From Pseudobdellovibrionaceae bacterium (lineage in GTDB: Bacteria > Bdellovibrionota > Bdellovibrionia > Bdellovibrionales > Bdellovibrionaceae): a stretch of DNA of 64,000 nt. The stretch lies in NCBI GenBank assembly GCA_013359135.1, contig JABWCN010000006.1, positions 1 through 64,000 of the forward strand, in the 5' to 3' direction. Below, in pieces: positions 1 through 8,991 of the stretch (positions are counted from its first letter, which is position 1; every line of letters starts with the position of its first letter). The notes below the pieces were generated by a model that made no database searches, had not been told where the DNA came from, and saw nothing but the letters and a program-made list of their open reading frames with translations. The position numbers were made by a program, and so were the translations under genes.

Positions 1-185
1 TTTGAAAATTGAAACCATCGACTTCGTCGAATACTGACAGCTTCGCTGGTTGTTGGTTGGATGACTTTTGTCTTCAAGCGAAATTACTTAGAGGGCAACA
101 AAGAACTTGTGGCAACTCTGAATGTGGAGAGAAACGCCAAGTACCAGTTTTACAAATAGGCGTCGTGGTTTCGGCTAGTTGAATT

Positions 186-1979
186 TTACCATGAGTCCAT
201 TTTAAATAATCTTCCAGATGTTCCCTCATCGTGAAGATTCAGAACTATGTCTGCAGAGTTAAAGACATTCTTTCTCATATGTTCTTCTGCGGGTAAATCA
301 GAATCAATCAATGTTACAATTTGTTGAACGCCAAAGTTTGAGTATGAATATAGAGCACTAATAAGTTTTTCTTTTTTTCTATCGTCCAATGATTCCAAAA
401 CACCATCATGGAAAATGAACCGCGGAAATGATTTGTCTGAATATGCTCTAATTGTTGCCATATCGAAGGCAATGCAAAGTAATTTTCTATATGTATGGCC
501 GATGTCTGCACTAGTAGCATTCCCAGCCGAATCCAATATCTCTGCTTTGAATTCTAAATGTCCCTCTTTATTTGGGGAAACACTTAAAACAGCTTTTCGG
601 TTAATCACTTCCTCAATTATTTCATTGAAATAAAGTCGAATGGATGAGAAGAGCCCCGGCATTGAGTTTTTATTTTCAACATCTTCTTCAATTTTTGTCT
701 GTAGAACTTCCATTTCGTCTGAGACTGAACGAATTTGTTTTCTCAACTCTTGAAGTTTGTGAATTGCCTCCCTACGGTGATTCAAAACTTCAACATCAGC
801 CTTTAGTACCACAAGTTCAGAAGAGAGAATTTTATACTTACCAATAGAATCAGAATTACTCAAATATGATAATGCCCTGGATCTTTCACTAGAAAGAGCC
901 TCGCTCTCTTTGCCTATACTTACCAACTCCGCATTAATATCTTGAAGCTCCTGCAGTAGATATTCTTTCCTTTCGCTTGCAATGGCTTTATTGAAGGAAA
1001 TTAATTGTTCAAAATCTTTTTTGATTTGTCCGTCAAATAATAATTTTGCTTCCTTAAATAATTCTTGAGCTTCACTCACGCTAAATTTAATTAATTCATC
1101 TTGAAGCGATTGCTCAATTTTCCATTTACTCTGAGTAAGGGAATATCGTCTTGAATTCAGTTCATTTGTTTTAATATCCACTTGCTCAACCAGGTTCTTA
1201 ATTTTTTCCTTATCTTCTGAATTAAAATCAAAGCCATCAATAAATTTTTGTTTCTTCGTTAGGTCTGTCTGCTTTAGCAAAAGTAAACCTTCAATTTTAC
1301 TGAGATCTTGGATAGATCCACCAACTTCTGTACCAAGCACTTTTTCTTTCTGTTTTAGCTCTTCAAGACTAGTTTCTTTCTCATAATGCTGCTCAATAAG
1401 TTGCGAATCAAACCCTAACAAATGAGCTAGATATGGCTTCCAGTCAGAATGCGGTCCTTGAAATTTTTTGAGCTGAAAAACATCTCCGTAATCATCCTGT
1501 GTGCGCAGAAGATAACCAAAAACTTTTCGAAAATCGTATGGCTTCGCTGGGTTTATATTTAAAATTCCATCCAAAAGCTCTTTAGAACGATCGAATGGTA
1601 CATTCCAGTGATCCCAGTCATTTTCATAAAGGCTAGAAAAATCTGATTTTGGAATGTCATGCCTTTTAAAACTGATCTTCGTTGCTTCTTCGATAGATCT
1701 GCGAATGGTGAGATACTTCCCTGTTTCCAGGTCTATTTCTAAATAAAAAACAAAATCATTGAAAGCAGCGGGGTGTTTGAAAAGGAAAAAGTCTTTGTCA
1801 CGCTTTAGTAGAAAGCAGAAGTCTAAAATTCTTCCGAATGTACTCTTGCCCAAATTATGTGTGTCTCTATTTTTGTTTTCTGGTTTGCGAATTTCTCCCA
1901 AAATTACATTTAATCCAGTATTAAAATTTATTGGCTGAAATGCGTCTGGTTTATTTGTATAAAGTCGAGATAACCTCAT
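186..1979 (-). CDS. ABC-3C system SMC-like ATPase (DUF2326-type)
   Basis: A 597-residue P-loop ATPase of the SMC/RecN-like kind found in ABC-three-component conflict systems. The N-terminus carries an ABC head half with a Walker A of the form THNLGKST at residues 40-47. A long charged helical stretch follows (about residues 200-430), which I read as a coiled coil. The C-terminal head half has a signature-like GHTYRKLL and a Walker B-like FIFHDG, followed by LESLDD. Its start overlaps the stop of the upstream 82-residue gene by four bases (ATGA), so the two are translationally coupled. It is the last gene of a four-gene operon and is presumably the sensor or effector motor that acts with the nuclease. 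The family assignment is from memory of the DUF2326/ABC-3C architecture; the activating trigger is unknown. Confidence 0.78.
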   Translation of the reverse strand: MRLSRLYTNKPDAFQPINFNTGLNVILGEIRKPENKNRDTHNLGKSTFGRILDFCFLLKRDKDFFLFKHPAAFNDFVFYLEIDLETGKYLTIRRSIEEATKISFKRHDIPKSDFSSLYENDWDHWNVPFDRSKELLDGILNINPAKPYDFRKVFGYLLRTQDDYGDVFQLKKFQGPHSDWKPYLAHLLGFDSQLIEQHYEKETSLEELKQKEKVLGTEVGGSIQDLSKIEGLLLLKQTDLTKKQKFIDGFDFNSEDKEKIKNLVEQVDIKTNELNSRRYSLTQSKWKIEQSLQDELIKFSVSEAQELFKEAKLLFDGQIKKDFEQLISFNKAIASERKEYLLQELQDINAELVSIGKESEALSSERSRALSYLSNSDSIGKYKILSSELVVLKADVEVLNHRREAIHKLQELRKQIRSVSDEMEVLQTKIEEDVENKNSMPGLFSSIRLYFNEIIEEVINRKAVLSVSPNKEGHLEFKAEILDSAGNATSADIGHTYRKLLCIAFDMATIRAYSDKSFPRFIFHDGVLESLDDRKKEKLISALYSYSNFGVQQIVTLIDSDLPAEEHMRKNVFNSADIVLNLHDEGTSGRLFKMDSW

Positions 1980-2224
1980 GTTGGCCTCAAAAATTCAAAA
2001 GAATCATTTTTAGAATTATAATCAATTGAGCCAATTAAAAATAAAAAATTGAGAGCTGGTATAAAAAAACTATCACAGTCTGGGATTGTAGAGCGAAGGT
2101 ATGCCCTTAAGGATTCAAACTCTTCCGTCCGCTTTTTCTTTAATCTTTTGAAAATAAAAAGCGAAACCGCGACTACGGTTTTGTCTGGATGCGAATGTTT
2201 AGTGGGCCTAAGTAGTCTCATCAT
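1976..2224 (-). CDS. ABC-3C middle component, small helical protein
   Basis: An 82-residue protein between the nuclease and the ATPase. It begins with MMRLLRPTKHSHPDKT and ends with EFLRPT; the middle is predicted helical with a short hydrophobic stretch (FFIPALNFLFLIG). Size, position and the RPTKHSHPDKT start match the small middle components of ABC-three-component systems (I recall the MC6 type as about 80 residues). Its start lies inside the end of the nuclease gene (17-base overlap) with a GTGGGG ribosome site, and its stop overlaps the ATPase start, so all three are probably made in fixed ratio. It is thought to bridge the ATPase and the effector; this is inference from the family. Confidence 0.7.
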   Translation of the reverse strand: MMRLLRPTKHSHPDKTVVAVSLFIFKRLKKKRTEEFESLRAYLRSTIPDCDSFFIPALNFLFLIGSIDYNSKNDSFEFLRPT

Positions 2225-3161
2225 TTAACCCCACATCACAATTCCAGTACATGTAGAAGAGTACGATCCGCGTCAGGCGCTTATTTCCCCGCAATAATTC
2301 ATCGCGATTCACTAACAAATCAAAAATATACTCCATTACTTCGTCGAACGATTGGTGGTCTTTTCGCTTTGAGAGTATTTTCAGATTAAATTCCTCTGCG
2401 ACCGCCGAGTACTTGTTCATTATTTCGATGTTCTCGGGAGCAGATAAAAATTTTCTCACCTGGTCAGTATACTTTAGAAATCGCTTTCGCTGATCCTTTG
2501 CGTAATCGGTGGTCATTTTGTTTATTTCATTTTTCTTCTCGTATGGTGTCCTTGGAGTTGGCGCCTTATCTACGGCCTCTTTACTTAAATCTATGTTGGC
2601 CTTTATGTATTCAATGACTTCAGACAAATCGTTTGGACTTATTATTAGAGGTGAATCAACAGGGTCCAGTTTTACCTGAGAAGCTATCTCTGGAAACGAC
2701 TTGAGATATGATTCAATCGTCTCAATGCCGATCAGCCCAATAGAGGAATCGGGAAGTTCCGTTTTTTGCGATATTTCTTTGCGAATAATTTCTTCCGCGT
2801 TTGCAGTTAAGCGTCTATTTGAAAAAATAATATAAAAATCAAGTTCCGACTTTGACTTGAGGTTTTTAATCTTTGGAATCTCACCAGCGACGACACAACT
2901 TTCAGATTCTTTACTAAAAAAGTCTGTGTCTGAAAAAGACTTATTATAGCCATTTGTGTGTTTAGCTTGAATGACTGTTTTGCCATTCCAAGGACTTGCC
3001 TTACTCGGATAGTTTTCTGCTGTACCTGAGAATCGAGAATCTCTTCCGCCATCAGCGCCATCGGAGAAATTTTGAACTGAAATTCCAAATAATTTTCTGC
3101 AAATTAGGACTACTAATTCTTCAAACTGTTTATGATGTAAATCCTCATATGCAAACTTCAT
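2208..3161 (-). CDS. ABC-3C effector nuclease, Mrr-like PD-(D/E)XK
   Basis: A 317-residue protein with an N-terminal restriction-endonuclease-like fold. Visible catalytic elements are E14/E15 in the first helix, D37-GGR-D41, and Q65-A-K67 (the QxK variant of the ExK motif used by Mrr-like enzymes). The C-terminal 110 residues are helical (from about RFLKYTDQVRKFL to the end) and match the position of the C-terminal recruitment domain of ABC-3C effectors. The likely role is cleavage of invading DNA, or self-DNA, when the ATPase partner is triggered. It is preceded one base away by a 108-residue gene and overlaps the next gene by 17 bases. The nuclease family is well supported; the target is not known. 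Confidence 0.75.
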   Translation of the reverse strand: MKFAYEDLHHKQFEELVVLICRKLFGISVQNFSDGADGGRDSRFSGTAENYPSKASPWNGKTVIQAKHTNGYNKSFSDTDFFSKESESCVVAGEIPKIKNLKSKSELDFYIIFSNRRLTANAEEIIRKEISQKTELPDSSIGLIGIETIESYLKSFPEIASQVKLDPVDSPLIISPNDLSEVIEYIKANIDLSKEAVDKAPTPRTPYEKKNEINKMTTDYAKDQRKRFLKYTDQVRKFLSAPENIEIMNKYSAVAEEFNLKILSKRKDHQSFDEVMEYIFDLLVNRDELLRGNKRLTRIVLFYMYWNCDVGLNDETT

Positions 3162-3162
3162 T

Positions 3163-3489
3163 TCACTCCTGTGATTTTAAATTTCTCACAATTTCCTCAC
3201 AACGTCTATAATGCTGCACAATGAGTGGATCTCTTTTTCGTCTTCCAATTTTTGAGATAGCTTTCACGGCAAGAGATCTAAATCGAAAATAATCAAACTC
3301 ATTTAGACATTCAGCTCGGTCCAAAAGGTTAATGAGGTCACTCGAATTTATTCGTAGAAAACTATTTTCTATTTTTGGTTCGCAAAAGTGATGCCGGCTC
3401 TCTCTAAGGAATTTTTCGATCGTAGGCCTAATTGATCCGACTTGCGAATCAGATAGCGGAATTTCTAGATCGAGATCATTCCATTTCAC
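3163..3489 (-). CDS. unknown protein, first gene of ABC-3C operon
   Basis: A 108-residue, soluble, mostly charged protein with no signal peptide or membrane segment. It starts MKWNDLDLEIPLSDSQ and contains a basic patch near KIGRRKRDP. I recognise no family. It ends one base before the nuclease start, so it is very probably cotranscribed and belongs to the same system. It could be an extra specificity factor, a regulator or a small inhibitor. That it is a real gene follows from the tight spacing and the lack of a better candidate on either strand. Confidence 0.55.
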   Translation of the reverse strand: MKWNDLDLEIPLSDSQVGSIRPTIEKFLRESRHHFCEPKIENSFLRINSSDLINLLDRAECLNEFDYFRFRSLAVKAISKIGRRKRDPLIVQHYRRCEEIVRNLKSQE

Positions 3490-3663
3490 AAAAAAACATT
3501 CTCCTCTCTAATTGACAGAGAATTTTCATTTGGAAAATCCAAAAAAATTCCCACTCGCTACCCCTCATTTTAAGTATCGGGAATTACGAGTGAACCTTCT
3601 GCACCAAATTGTAAATTGAATTTAAAAAAACACCGTAATTTCAAATACTTACGAAGAGAAAAG

Positions 3664-3739
3664 TGGCTCAGGAGGAGGGACTCGAACCCCCGACCAAGCG
3701 GTTAACAGCCGCTTGCTCTACCAACTGAGCTACTCCTGA
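3664..3739 (-). tRNA. tRNA-Asn (GTT), CCA encoded
   Basis: Read on the minus strand, the 7-base acceptor stem TCAGGAG pairs with CTCCTGA. The D-arm (GCTC...GAGC) is followed by the anticodon arm AGCGG-CTGTTAA-CCGCT with anticodon GTT. The T-arm has the GGTTCGAGTCC core. The genomic CCA is at 3664-3666. It lies between the ABC-3C operon and an unknown membrane-protein gene. tRNA genes often neighbour accessory islands, but I see no integrase or attachment repeat here. Confidence 0.96.
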
Positions 3740-3793
3740 ACATGGTCGAAGATACAAATTATTTTAAATTGATTTCTAAGTCAAGAATTTAGG

Positions 3794-4258
3794 TTATTTT
3801 TGTCCAAAAACTTTTTCGAAATCATGCTTGAACTTGGATGTCTTGTAGATCAATTCCTTAGTTTTTATATAGCTTAACGTGGAATCTACATTAATCTGGT
3901 GAACTTGCCCCTGCGAGTTTCTTGACTCTAGTTTTATCGTCCACTTCAACCCCTCAAGTTCGCTTTTTTGATAACTTTCTCCAATTATATTACATAGCCA
4001 TTCTATACTTTCTCGATCTGTTATAAAGATATCTTTTTCCAGGTAGGCAATAATAATTGGTTTCTCTACACACCAAGACTGATTTTGCTTAAGAGTTAGG
4101 CTTTTGTCGACCAAAGGCGATGGACCAAAAAAGAGGACTAATTTTTCTGTAAACGTTGTAGATCTAGAATATTGCATTGCAGAAAAAACCACATACAATA
4201 GGAAAAGATAAAGGCCGATTTTAAACCACAGAAGATTATGCTTTTTTTTTATTTGCAT
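3794..4258 (-). CDS. unknown membrane-anchored protein
   Basis: A 154-residue protein. A basic N-terminus (MQIKKKHNLLWFK) is followed by one hydrophobic segment at about residues 12-28 and a mainly beta/charged remainder, so it is probably anchored in the inner membrane with a periplasmic domain. There are two cysteines in the soluble part. I recognise no family. It stands alone between tRNA-Asn and a divergent hydrolase gene. Confidence 0.55.
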   Translation of the reverse strand: MQIKKKHNLLWFKIGLYLFLLYVVFSAMQYSRSTTFTEKLVLFFGPSPLVDKSLTLKQNQSWCVEKPIIIAYLEKDIFITDRESIEWLCNIIGESYQKSELEGLKWTIKLESRNSQGQVHQINVDSTLSYIKTKELIYKTSKFKHDFEKVFGQK

Positions 4259-4321
4259 AAACGTAAACTATCAAAGTGCGGTCAAAGAGTAAACGGATTT
4301 ATAATTACTTAAGGATTAACC

Positions 4322-5035
4322 ATGTATCAAGGACTTGATCACTTCAAAAATTGTTTCCAATACAAGTACACTGGAAAAAACGACGAAGCTATATTTATTT
4401 TTCATGGTTTTCCTTCACAAAAAAATCGTAACAAAGATATTGCGCATGCACTTGGAACAAAAACACCTTACAACATTTTAGTTCATCACTATGAAGGGCT
4501 TGGGGAATCTCTTGGGAAATTCAATTTCATTAAATCATTAACCAACGCAGAAAAATTTGTAGCGCATCACTTAAAGTTAGGAAATTATAAAAAAATACAC
4601 TTTGTGGGCCACAGCTGGGGAGGTTTTATTTCTTTAAATCTTCTGCGAAAATTTAACAAACAAACTGCAAGGCTAGTCCTTTTATCACCATTTAATCAAA
4701 TTCCAAAAAATAAAAATTTAAATCAATTTATCGACGCCCTTTTTACTGAATATCCTCATTGCTTTTATGAGACCAATAAAAAACAAATTTTAAAAGATTT
4801 TCAATTCATTCAAGACAAATACGATCTCGTAGCTTTTTTCAAAAACAAACCAATCTCTCAAAAAATAAAAATTTTACAGGCTAAAAATGACTTAGCTGTT
4901 CCAGAAGTAACTACAAAGAGTCTGCTACCTTATTTAGGTTCTCATGTAACTTATACCGAATTGGAGCTTGATCACTCTTTTACTATGAATAGAGCTGAAA
5001 CTATAAAATCTATTCTTAAGTTTTTCTCCAATTAG
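4322..5035 (+). CDS. alpha/beta-hydrolase
   Basis: A 237-residue cytoplasmic alpha/beta-hydrolase. The oxyanion region is FIFHGFPS (residues 25-32) and the nucleophile elbow is GHSWGG with Ser98. The likely triad partners are Asp190 (in QAKNDLAVPE) and His218 (in LDHSF). Length and the short lid point to the small esterase / acyl-protein thioesterase-like group; the substrate cannot be named. The start is ATG with AAGGA about eight bases upstream. It is a single-gene unit, divergent from the preceding minus-strand gene. Confidence 0.8.
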   Translation: MYQGLDHFKNCFQYKYTGKNDEAIFIFHGFPSQKNRNKDIAHALGTKTPYNILVHHYEGLGESLGKFNFIKSLTNAEKFVAHHLKLGNYKKIHFVGHSWGGFISLNLLRKFNKQTARLVLLSPFNQIPKNKNLNQFIDALFTEYPHCFYETNKKQILKDFQFIQDKYDLVAFFKNKPISQKIKILQAKNDLAVPEVTTKSLLPYLGSHVTYTELELDHSFTMNRAETIKSILKFFSN

Positions 5036-5148
5036 ATTCTTTACAATCCAAAAATCAGGGCAAGAGATCAATATTTGAAGTGTTAGATTTTATCTTTATT
5101 CTTGCTGCTTTTTAAGGGCAAAGGTATAAGCCTCTTATAGAGGGAAAT

Positions 5149-5511
5149 TTGAAAAGATCTGTTTTTTTGCTTATAGGAATTTCATGTGTTATTTTAGGTA
5201 TCATTGGAGTGATCTTGCCAGTAATGCCGGGAACTATATTTTTCATTTTGGCGGCTTATTTTTTTGGACGCAGCTCTGAGAAATTAGAAGCATGGCTTTT
5301 AAGCCACCCCAAATATGGCCCCTCAATTGTCAACTGGCGACTTTATAAATCTATGAGTCGTGCAGCCAAAAAAGCCGCTCTTACAGGAATGCTGGTGGGA
5401 TTTATTTTTTTAATGATCTCTCCCGCTGGGCTTATTGGAAAATCTTGTGGAACTTTGTTTATTCTTTCCTGTGCCATTTATGTCTATACTAGACCTGAAC
5501 CTCCCCAATAA
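5149..5511 (+). CDS. DUF454 (YbaN-like) inner membrane protein
   Basis: A 120-residue inner-membrane protein. Two hydrophobic segments sit in the first 40 residues with the family-typical GVILPVMPGTIFFILAAYFF, followed by the FGRSSEKLEAWLLSHPKYGP stretch typical of DUF454, and two more helices at the C-terminus. The function of the family is unknown. The start is a TTG codon preceded by AGAGGG; no ATG fits the hydrophobic start. It stands alone between the hydrolase and sodB. Confidence 0.82.
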   Translation: MKRSVFLLIGISCVILGIIGVILPVMPGTIFFILAAYFFGRSSEKLEAWLLSHPKYGPSIVNWRLYKSMSRAAKKAALTGMLVGFIFLMISPAGLIGKSCGTLFILSCAIYVYTRPEPPQ

Positions 5512-5661
5512 AATATTGCCGTCAAGCACAGTAAAACTTGAGGTGTTGTCTTTATTCCAAAATAGTTTAGAGTGTTGGAAACAAAAGAGAACTAGGAATT
5601 TTTTCTTTTCTCATCTGTTATCTTAGCGGCTTATAAGATAATTATAAATAATGGAGGAAAT

Positions 5662-6282
5662 ATGTTCAAATTACCAACTTTACCTTATGCTAAAACAGCT
5701 CTTGCTCCTTTTCTTAATGAAGAGCAAATGACTTTTCACTACGAAAAACATCACAAGGCATACATCGACAACTTAAATAAATTTCTAGATACAGATGCTA
5801 GCCTTAAAGGAAAATCTTTGGAAGAAATCATCTTATCTTCAACTGGTGGCATTTTTAATAATGCAGCTCAAATATGGAATCACACTTTTTACTGGTTTGG
5901 AATGAATACCGCAAATAATTCGACTAAGCCTTCAGAAAAACTTCTTTCAGCTATTGTAAAAGATTTTGGTAGCCTAGATGCTCTTAAAGCTAAATTCGTC
6001 GAAGAAGGCGTTAAAACTTTTGGATCTGGTTGGGTTTGGTTATGTGCAGATAAAAACGATAAATTAGTTGTTGTCTCTACATCAAATGCTCAAGTACCCT
6101 TCACAAACTCAGGACCAAGACCTTTGTTGACAGCTGATGTTTGGGAACACGCTTACTATGTTGATTACAGAAATTTAAGATTAAAATATCTTGAAACTTT
6201 TTGGTCTCATATTAATTGGAATTTTGTCTCTGAAAACTACAGTTCAACATCTGTAAAATCCCTTCACGCAGCTCATATTTAA
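5662..6282 (+). CDS. sodB: superoxide dismutase, Fe type
   Basis: A 206-residue Fe/Mn-family superoxide dismutase, which converts superoxide to hydrogen peroxide and oxygen. Metal ligands are His26 (FHYEKHH), His74 (IWNHTFYW), Asp159 and His163 (DVWEHAYY). The Gln70 in NAAQIWNHT and the overall spacing are typical of Fe enzymes, in which this Gln sits next to the active site. There is no signal peptide, so it is cytoplasmic. It has a good ribosome site (GGAGG) and is followed by a strong stem-loop terminator, so it is monocistronic. Confidence 0.95.
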   Translation: MFKLPTLPYAKTALAPFLNEEQMTFHYEKHHKAYIDNLNKFLDTDASLKGKSLEEIILSSTGGIFNNAAQIWNHTFYWFGMNTANNSTKPSEKLLSAIVKDFGSLDALKAKFVEEGVKTFGSGWVWLCADKNDKLVVVSTSNAQVPFTNSGPRPLLTADVWEHAYYVDYRNLRLKYLETFWSHINWNFVSENYSSTSVKSLHAAHI

Positions 6283-6297
6283 TTATTCAAATAATTC

Positions 6298-6328
6298 AAA
6301 GGATGATATATTTTATATCATCCTTTTT
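6298..6328 (+). terminator. Rho-independent terminator of sodB
   Basis: A 12-base perfect stem (6298-6309 with 6315-6326), a 5-base loop and a run of T from 6324. It begins 16 bases after the sodB stop. Confidence 0.92.
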
Positions 6329-6567
6329 AATAAAAAACATTCTCATTGAGTTAAAAAGACTGTTATATAATTTACTCAATTTTGCTTGCAAAGTTCCTCG
6401 TTTTATAAAAATTTGGGACTTTTAATAACTGTCAATTTCTTATTCAGGAACTCCCATTTTTTGTTACTTATGACTTTTTGTTTATTTCTTCACAGCTTTA
6501 AAAGATCCTCCACTGGAACAAGAATAGCATATAGATACTTTTAGACAATTTAAAGCAAGGAATCCCA

Positions 6568-6993
6568 ATGAAAATGAACGATCTTTTTAACAACATTTCT
6601 AAAGTTAAATCTGCTTTAGCTATTTGCTTTCTTCTCTTGTCTTTTGCTAAAGCTCAAAATACAAACGTGCCTTCGAATGCAGATTACTCACAAAAACATG
6701 GTATAGATAATTTTTCAGTATTAATGTCCTCTAAAAGTATAAAGTTCATGAAGAATCCCTGTTTTTCTGAAATTGCTTCTTCTGCAGATACAAACAAAGC
6801 AAGACTTAGTCAAATAAGAGGTTTTGGTTTTTCTGACGGTATAGTTACTCTTTTCAAGAAAGATGGGACCTTAGGACGTTCAAAATATAAATATGAAAGC
6901 TTATATGAGTATTTAACTAAGAATAAAGTCTGCGCAACTAAGTCAGATGTTAAAATGACTATTGATTTTGATAATCTATTAATTTGGAATTAA
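6568..6993 (+). CDS. unknown exported protein
   Basis: A 141-residue protein with a Sec signal peptide: hydrophobic segment ALAICFLLLSF ending AKA-Q at about residue 30. The mature part is small and soluble with two cysteines (NPCFS and NKVCATK) that could form a disulphide. I recognise no family. AAGGA lies upstream of the ATG. A second small exported-protein gene starts 28 bases after its stop, so the two are probably cotranscribed. Confidence 0.65.
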   Translation: MKMNDLFNNISKVKSALAICFLLLSFAKAQNTNVPSNADYSQKHGIDNFSVLMSSKSIKFMKNPCFSEIASSADTNKARLSQIRGFGFSDGIVTLFKKDGTLGRSKYKYESLYEYLTKNKVCATKSDVKMTIDFDNLLIWN

Positions 6994-7021
6994 ATACCCA
7001 AAATTTTATCAATAATAATTT

Positions 7022-7354
7022 ATGAAAATACTACTATCAATTGTTTTTTTATCTTTTCATTTTGCTTCTGCAGTAGGAGTTATTTCTCATGACGACTATA
7101 TCAAAGAGGCAGCTTCAACATTTTTAGTTGCTGGTACAGCTGTTCTTTGTGGTAATTTAGGTGAGTCACTTTCACCTGACAATCAGAATCAAAATAGAAT
7201 TTCTGTAGATCGTCTAGGAACAGTGAACTCAAATCTAAGTGATTTTGCAAACAAAGTACGAACTAAATTCAAGATCTCATCAATCAAAATTGAAAGGACC
7301 TCTAGAACACAATCTATAAGTTGTTTAATTATTGAAAGAGTTTCTCTCAAATAG
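7022..7354 (+). CDS. unknown small exported protein
   Basis: A 110-residue protein with a short signal peptide (MKILLSIVFLSFHFASA, cleavage after about residue 17). The mature domain has two cysteines (AVLCGN and ISCLII) in a layout that would suit one disulphide. I recognise no family. It follows the 141-residue exported protein closely, and both may act together in the periplasm. Confidence 0.6.
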   Translation: MKILLSIVFLSFHFASAVGVISHDDYIKEAASTFLVAGTAVLCGNLGESLSPDNQNQNRISVDRLGTVNSNLSDFANKVRTKFKISSIKIERTSRTQSISCLIIERVSLK

Positions 7355-7391
7355 TTTGATTTTTATTTTATAAATCGTTTACTTTAGCCTC

Positions 7392-8000
7392 ATGAACTCT
7401 ATCAAAATCCCTCTTACAAACCTACTACCTTCCCGTGGAATAGTTTTTTTTGTTGAAAATTTTTTTTCAACAAAAGAGTCTAAAAACTATTTTAGTTCAC
7501 TTCAAAAAGAAATTATGTGGGATCAAAAACATATAGTTCTTTTTGGAAAAAGAGTCTTACAACCAAGACTAACCGCATGGTATGGAGATAATGACAAAAG
7601 TTACCGCTACTCAGGAGTTACTTTAACTCCAACTCCATGGACAAAAAATCTTTTAGAAATTAAACACAAAATTGAATCTACTTACACTTATGGCAGTTGG
7701 AAATTCACCAGCGTTCTTTTAAATCAATACCGAAACGGTCAAGACAGCATGGGGTGGCATAGAGATAATGAAAAAGAATTAGGATTGAATCCAACTATTG
7801 CCTCAATCAGCCTTGGTGCTACAAGAAAATTTTTACTTCGCGACAGAGAAAAAAAGGAAAAACCAATTGCAATCAACTTACCCTCTGGAAGTTTAGTCAT
7901 TATGGCAGGAGAGACTCAAAAATTTTGGGAACATTGCATTCCAAAAACGACACAAGAAGTAGGATCTAGAATTAACTTAACTTTTAGAAATATAATCTAA
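7392..8000 (+). CDS. alkB: AlkB-like 2-oxoglutarate/Fe(II) dioxygenase
   Basis: A 202-residue DNA/RNA repair dioxygenase that removes alkyl groups from bases by oxidative demethylation. The iron ligands are H123 and D125 (WHRDNE) and H181 (WEHCIPK). The 2-oxoglutarate-binding arginines are R193 and R199 (SRINLTFR). The NQYRNGQDSMGWHRDNE stretch resembles the eukaryotic ALKBH2/3-type group more than short E. coli AlkB. It converges with the pirin gene across a 39-base gap. Confidence 0.9.
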   Translation: MNSIKIPLTNLLPSRGIVFFVENFFSTKESKNYFSSLQKEIMWDQKHIVLFGKRVLQPRLTAWYGDNDKSYRYSGVTLTPTPWTKNLLEIKHKIESTYTYGSWKFTSVLLNQYRNGQDSMGWHRDNEKELGLNPTIASISLGATRKFLLRDREKKEKPIAINLPSGSLVIMAGETQKFWEHCIPKTTQEVGSRINLTFRNII

Positions 8001-8039
8001 TAGTATTTTTGCCTTACAAGCTAATGATGAAAGTTTTTG

Positions 8040-8903
8040 TCATTTATATTCAGGCAAAGGAATAAATTCTTTTTCTCCTGGAACCATAGGAAAACTACCC
8101 TCTTTCCATTGCTTCTTAGCTTGCTCTATTTTGTCTTTTGAACTTGAAACTAAATTCCACCAAATATGGCGGGAATTCATAAATTTTTCACCGCCAATAA
8201 TGGCGAATTTAGTTCCTTTATTCACCTCAATTTTTGCCAACTCATTTTCATCTATGACCATCATTTCACGTTCAGTTATTTCTTGTTCTTTATATTTGAC
8301 AACCCCATTCACTACATAGATGGCTATCTCAAAACTAAAAAAATTAAACTCAAAAGAAAATTTTTTCTTTGCATCAATCATAGCAAGTATCATTGGCGAG
8401 TAGGTCTTAACTGGAGACTTGAGATCAAAAATTTCTCCTACAATTAAAGTCATTTTTCTCTGTTCATTTTCCTCAACTGGGATTTGATCTTTTGTATAAT
8501 GGAAAAAACTTGGAGAAATATCTTCCTGGCCATCAGGAAGCGCAACCCAAAATTGAAGCCCATGAAATGGACGTGAAATTGTTCTGTCTTGATCAGGACT
8601 CCTCTCTGAATGAGAAATTCCACTTCCTGCCGTCATCCAATTGACCTCACCAGGAGAGATCGTTGCCACTGAACCAACACTGTCTCTATGAACCAGATTT
8701 CCGTCAAAAAGATAAGTCAATGTAGAAAGTCCAATATGAGGGTGAGGACGAACATCTGTGTTTTGATTTACTTTGATTATAATTGGTCCCATATGATCGA
8801 GAAAACAAAAAGGCCCAACCATACGTTTTTTTTTATCTGGAAGAATGCGATAAATAATCATGCCCCCTCCAAGATCGTGTTTTTTTCCTTCAATTTTGAT
8901 CAT
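8040..8903 (-). CDS. pirin family protein
   Basis: A 287-residue bicupin of the pirin family. The N-terminal cupin carries the family core (VGPFCFLDHMGP; VRPHPHIGLSTLTYLFDG; HRDSVGSVATISPGEVNWM; GSGISHSER), including the His residues that bind a single metal in pirins. Family members act as quercetinase-like dioxygenases or redox-responsive cofactors; which applies here cannot be told. A second cupin fills the C-terminal half. It is transcribed divergently from the next gene. Confidence 0.9.
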   Translation of the reverse strand: MIKIEGKKHDLGGGMIIYRILPDKKKRMVGPFCFLDHMGPIIIKVNQNTDVRPHPHIGLSTLTYLFDGNLVHRDSVGSVATISPGEVNWMTAGSGISHSERSPDQDRTISRPFHGLQFWVALPDGQEDISPSFFHYTKDQIPVEENEQRKMTLIVGEIFDLKSPVKTYSPMILAMIDAKKKFSFEFNFFSFEIAIYVVNGVVKYKEQEITEREMMVIDENELAKIEVNKGTKFAIIGGEKFMNSRHIWWNLVSSSKDKIEQAKKQWKEGSFPMVPGEKEFIPLPEYK

Positions 8904-8991
8904 AATGAACTCTCTTCATTTTAATAGACTATGATAACCTCACCTAACCGTCATGGTATTTCTTATTCATTCTCTATGAAAAACTCCTATG

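Noticed and set aside
61-159. Short plus-strand frame (32 codons ending in TAG) at the left edge
   Set aside because: It looks mildly coding, but it is too short and has no recognisable product; it could be the tail of a broken gene, which the window cannot show.
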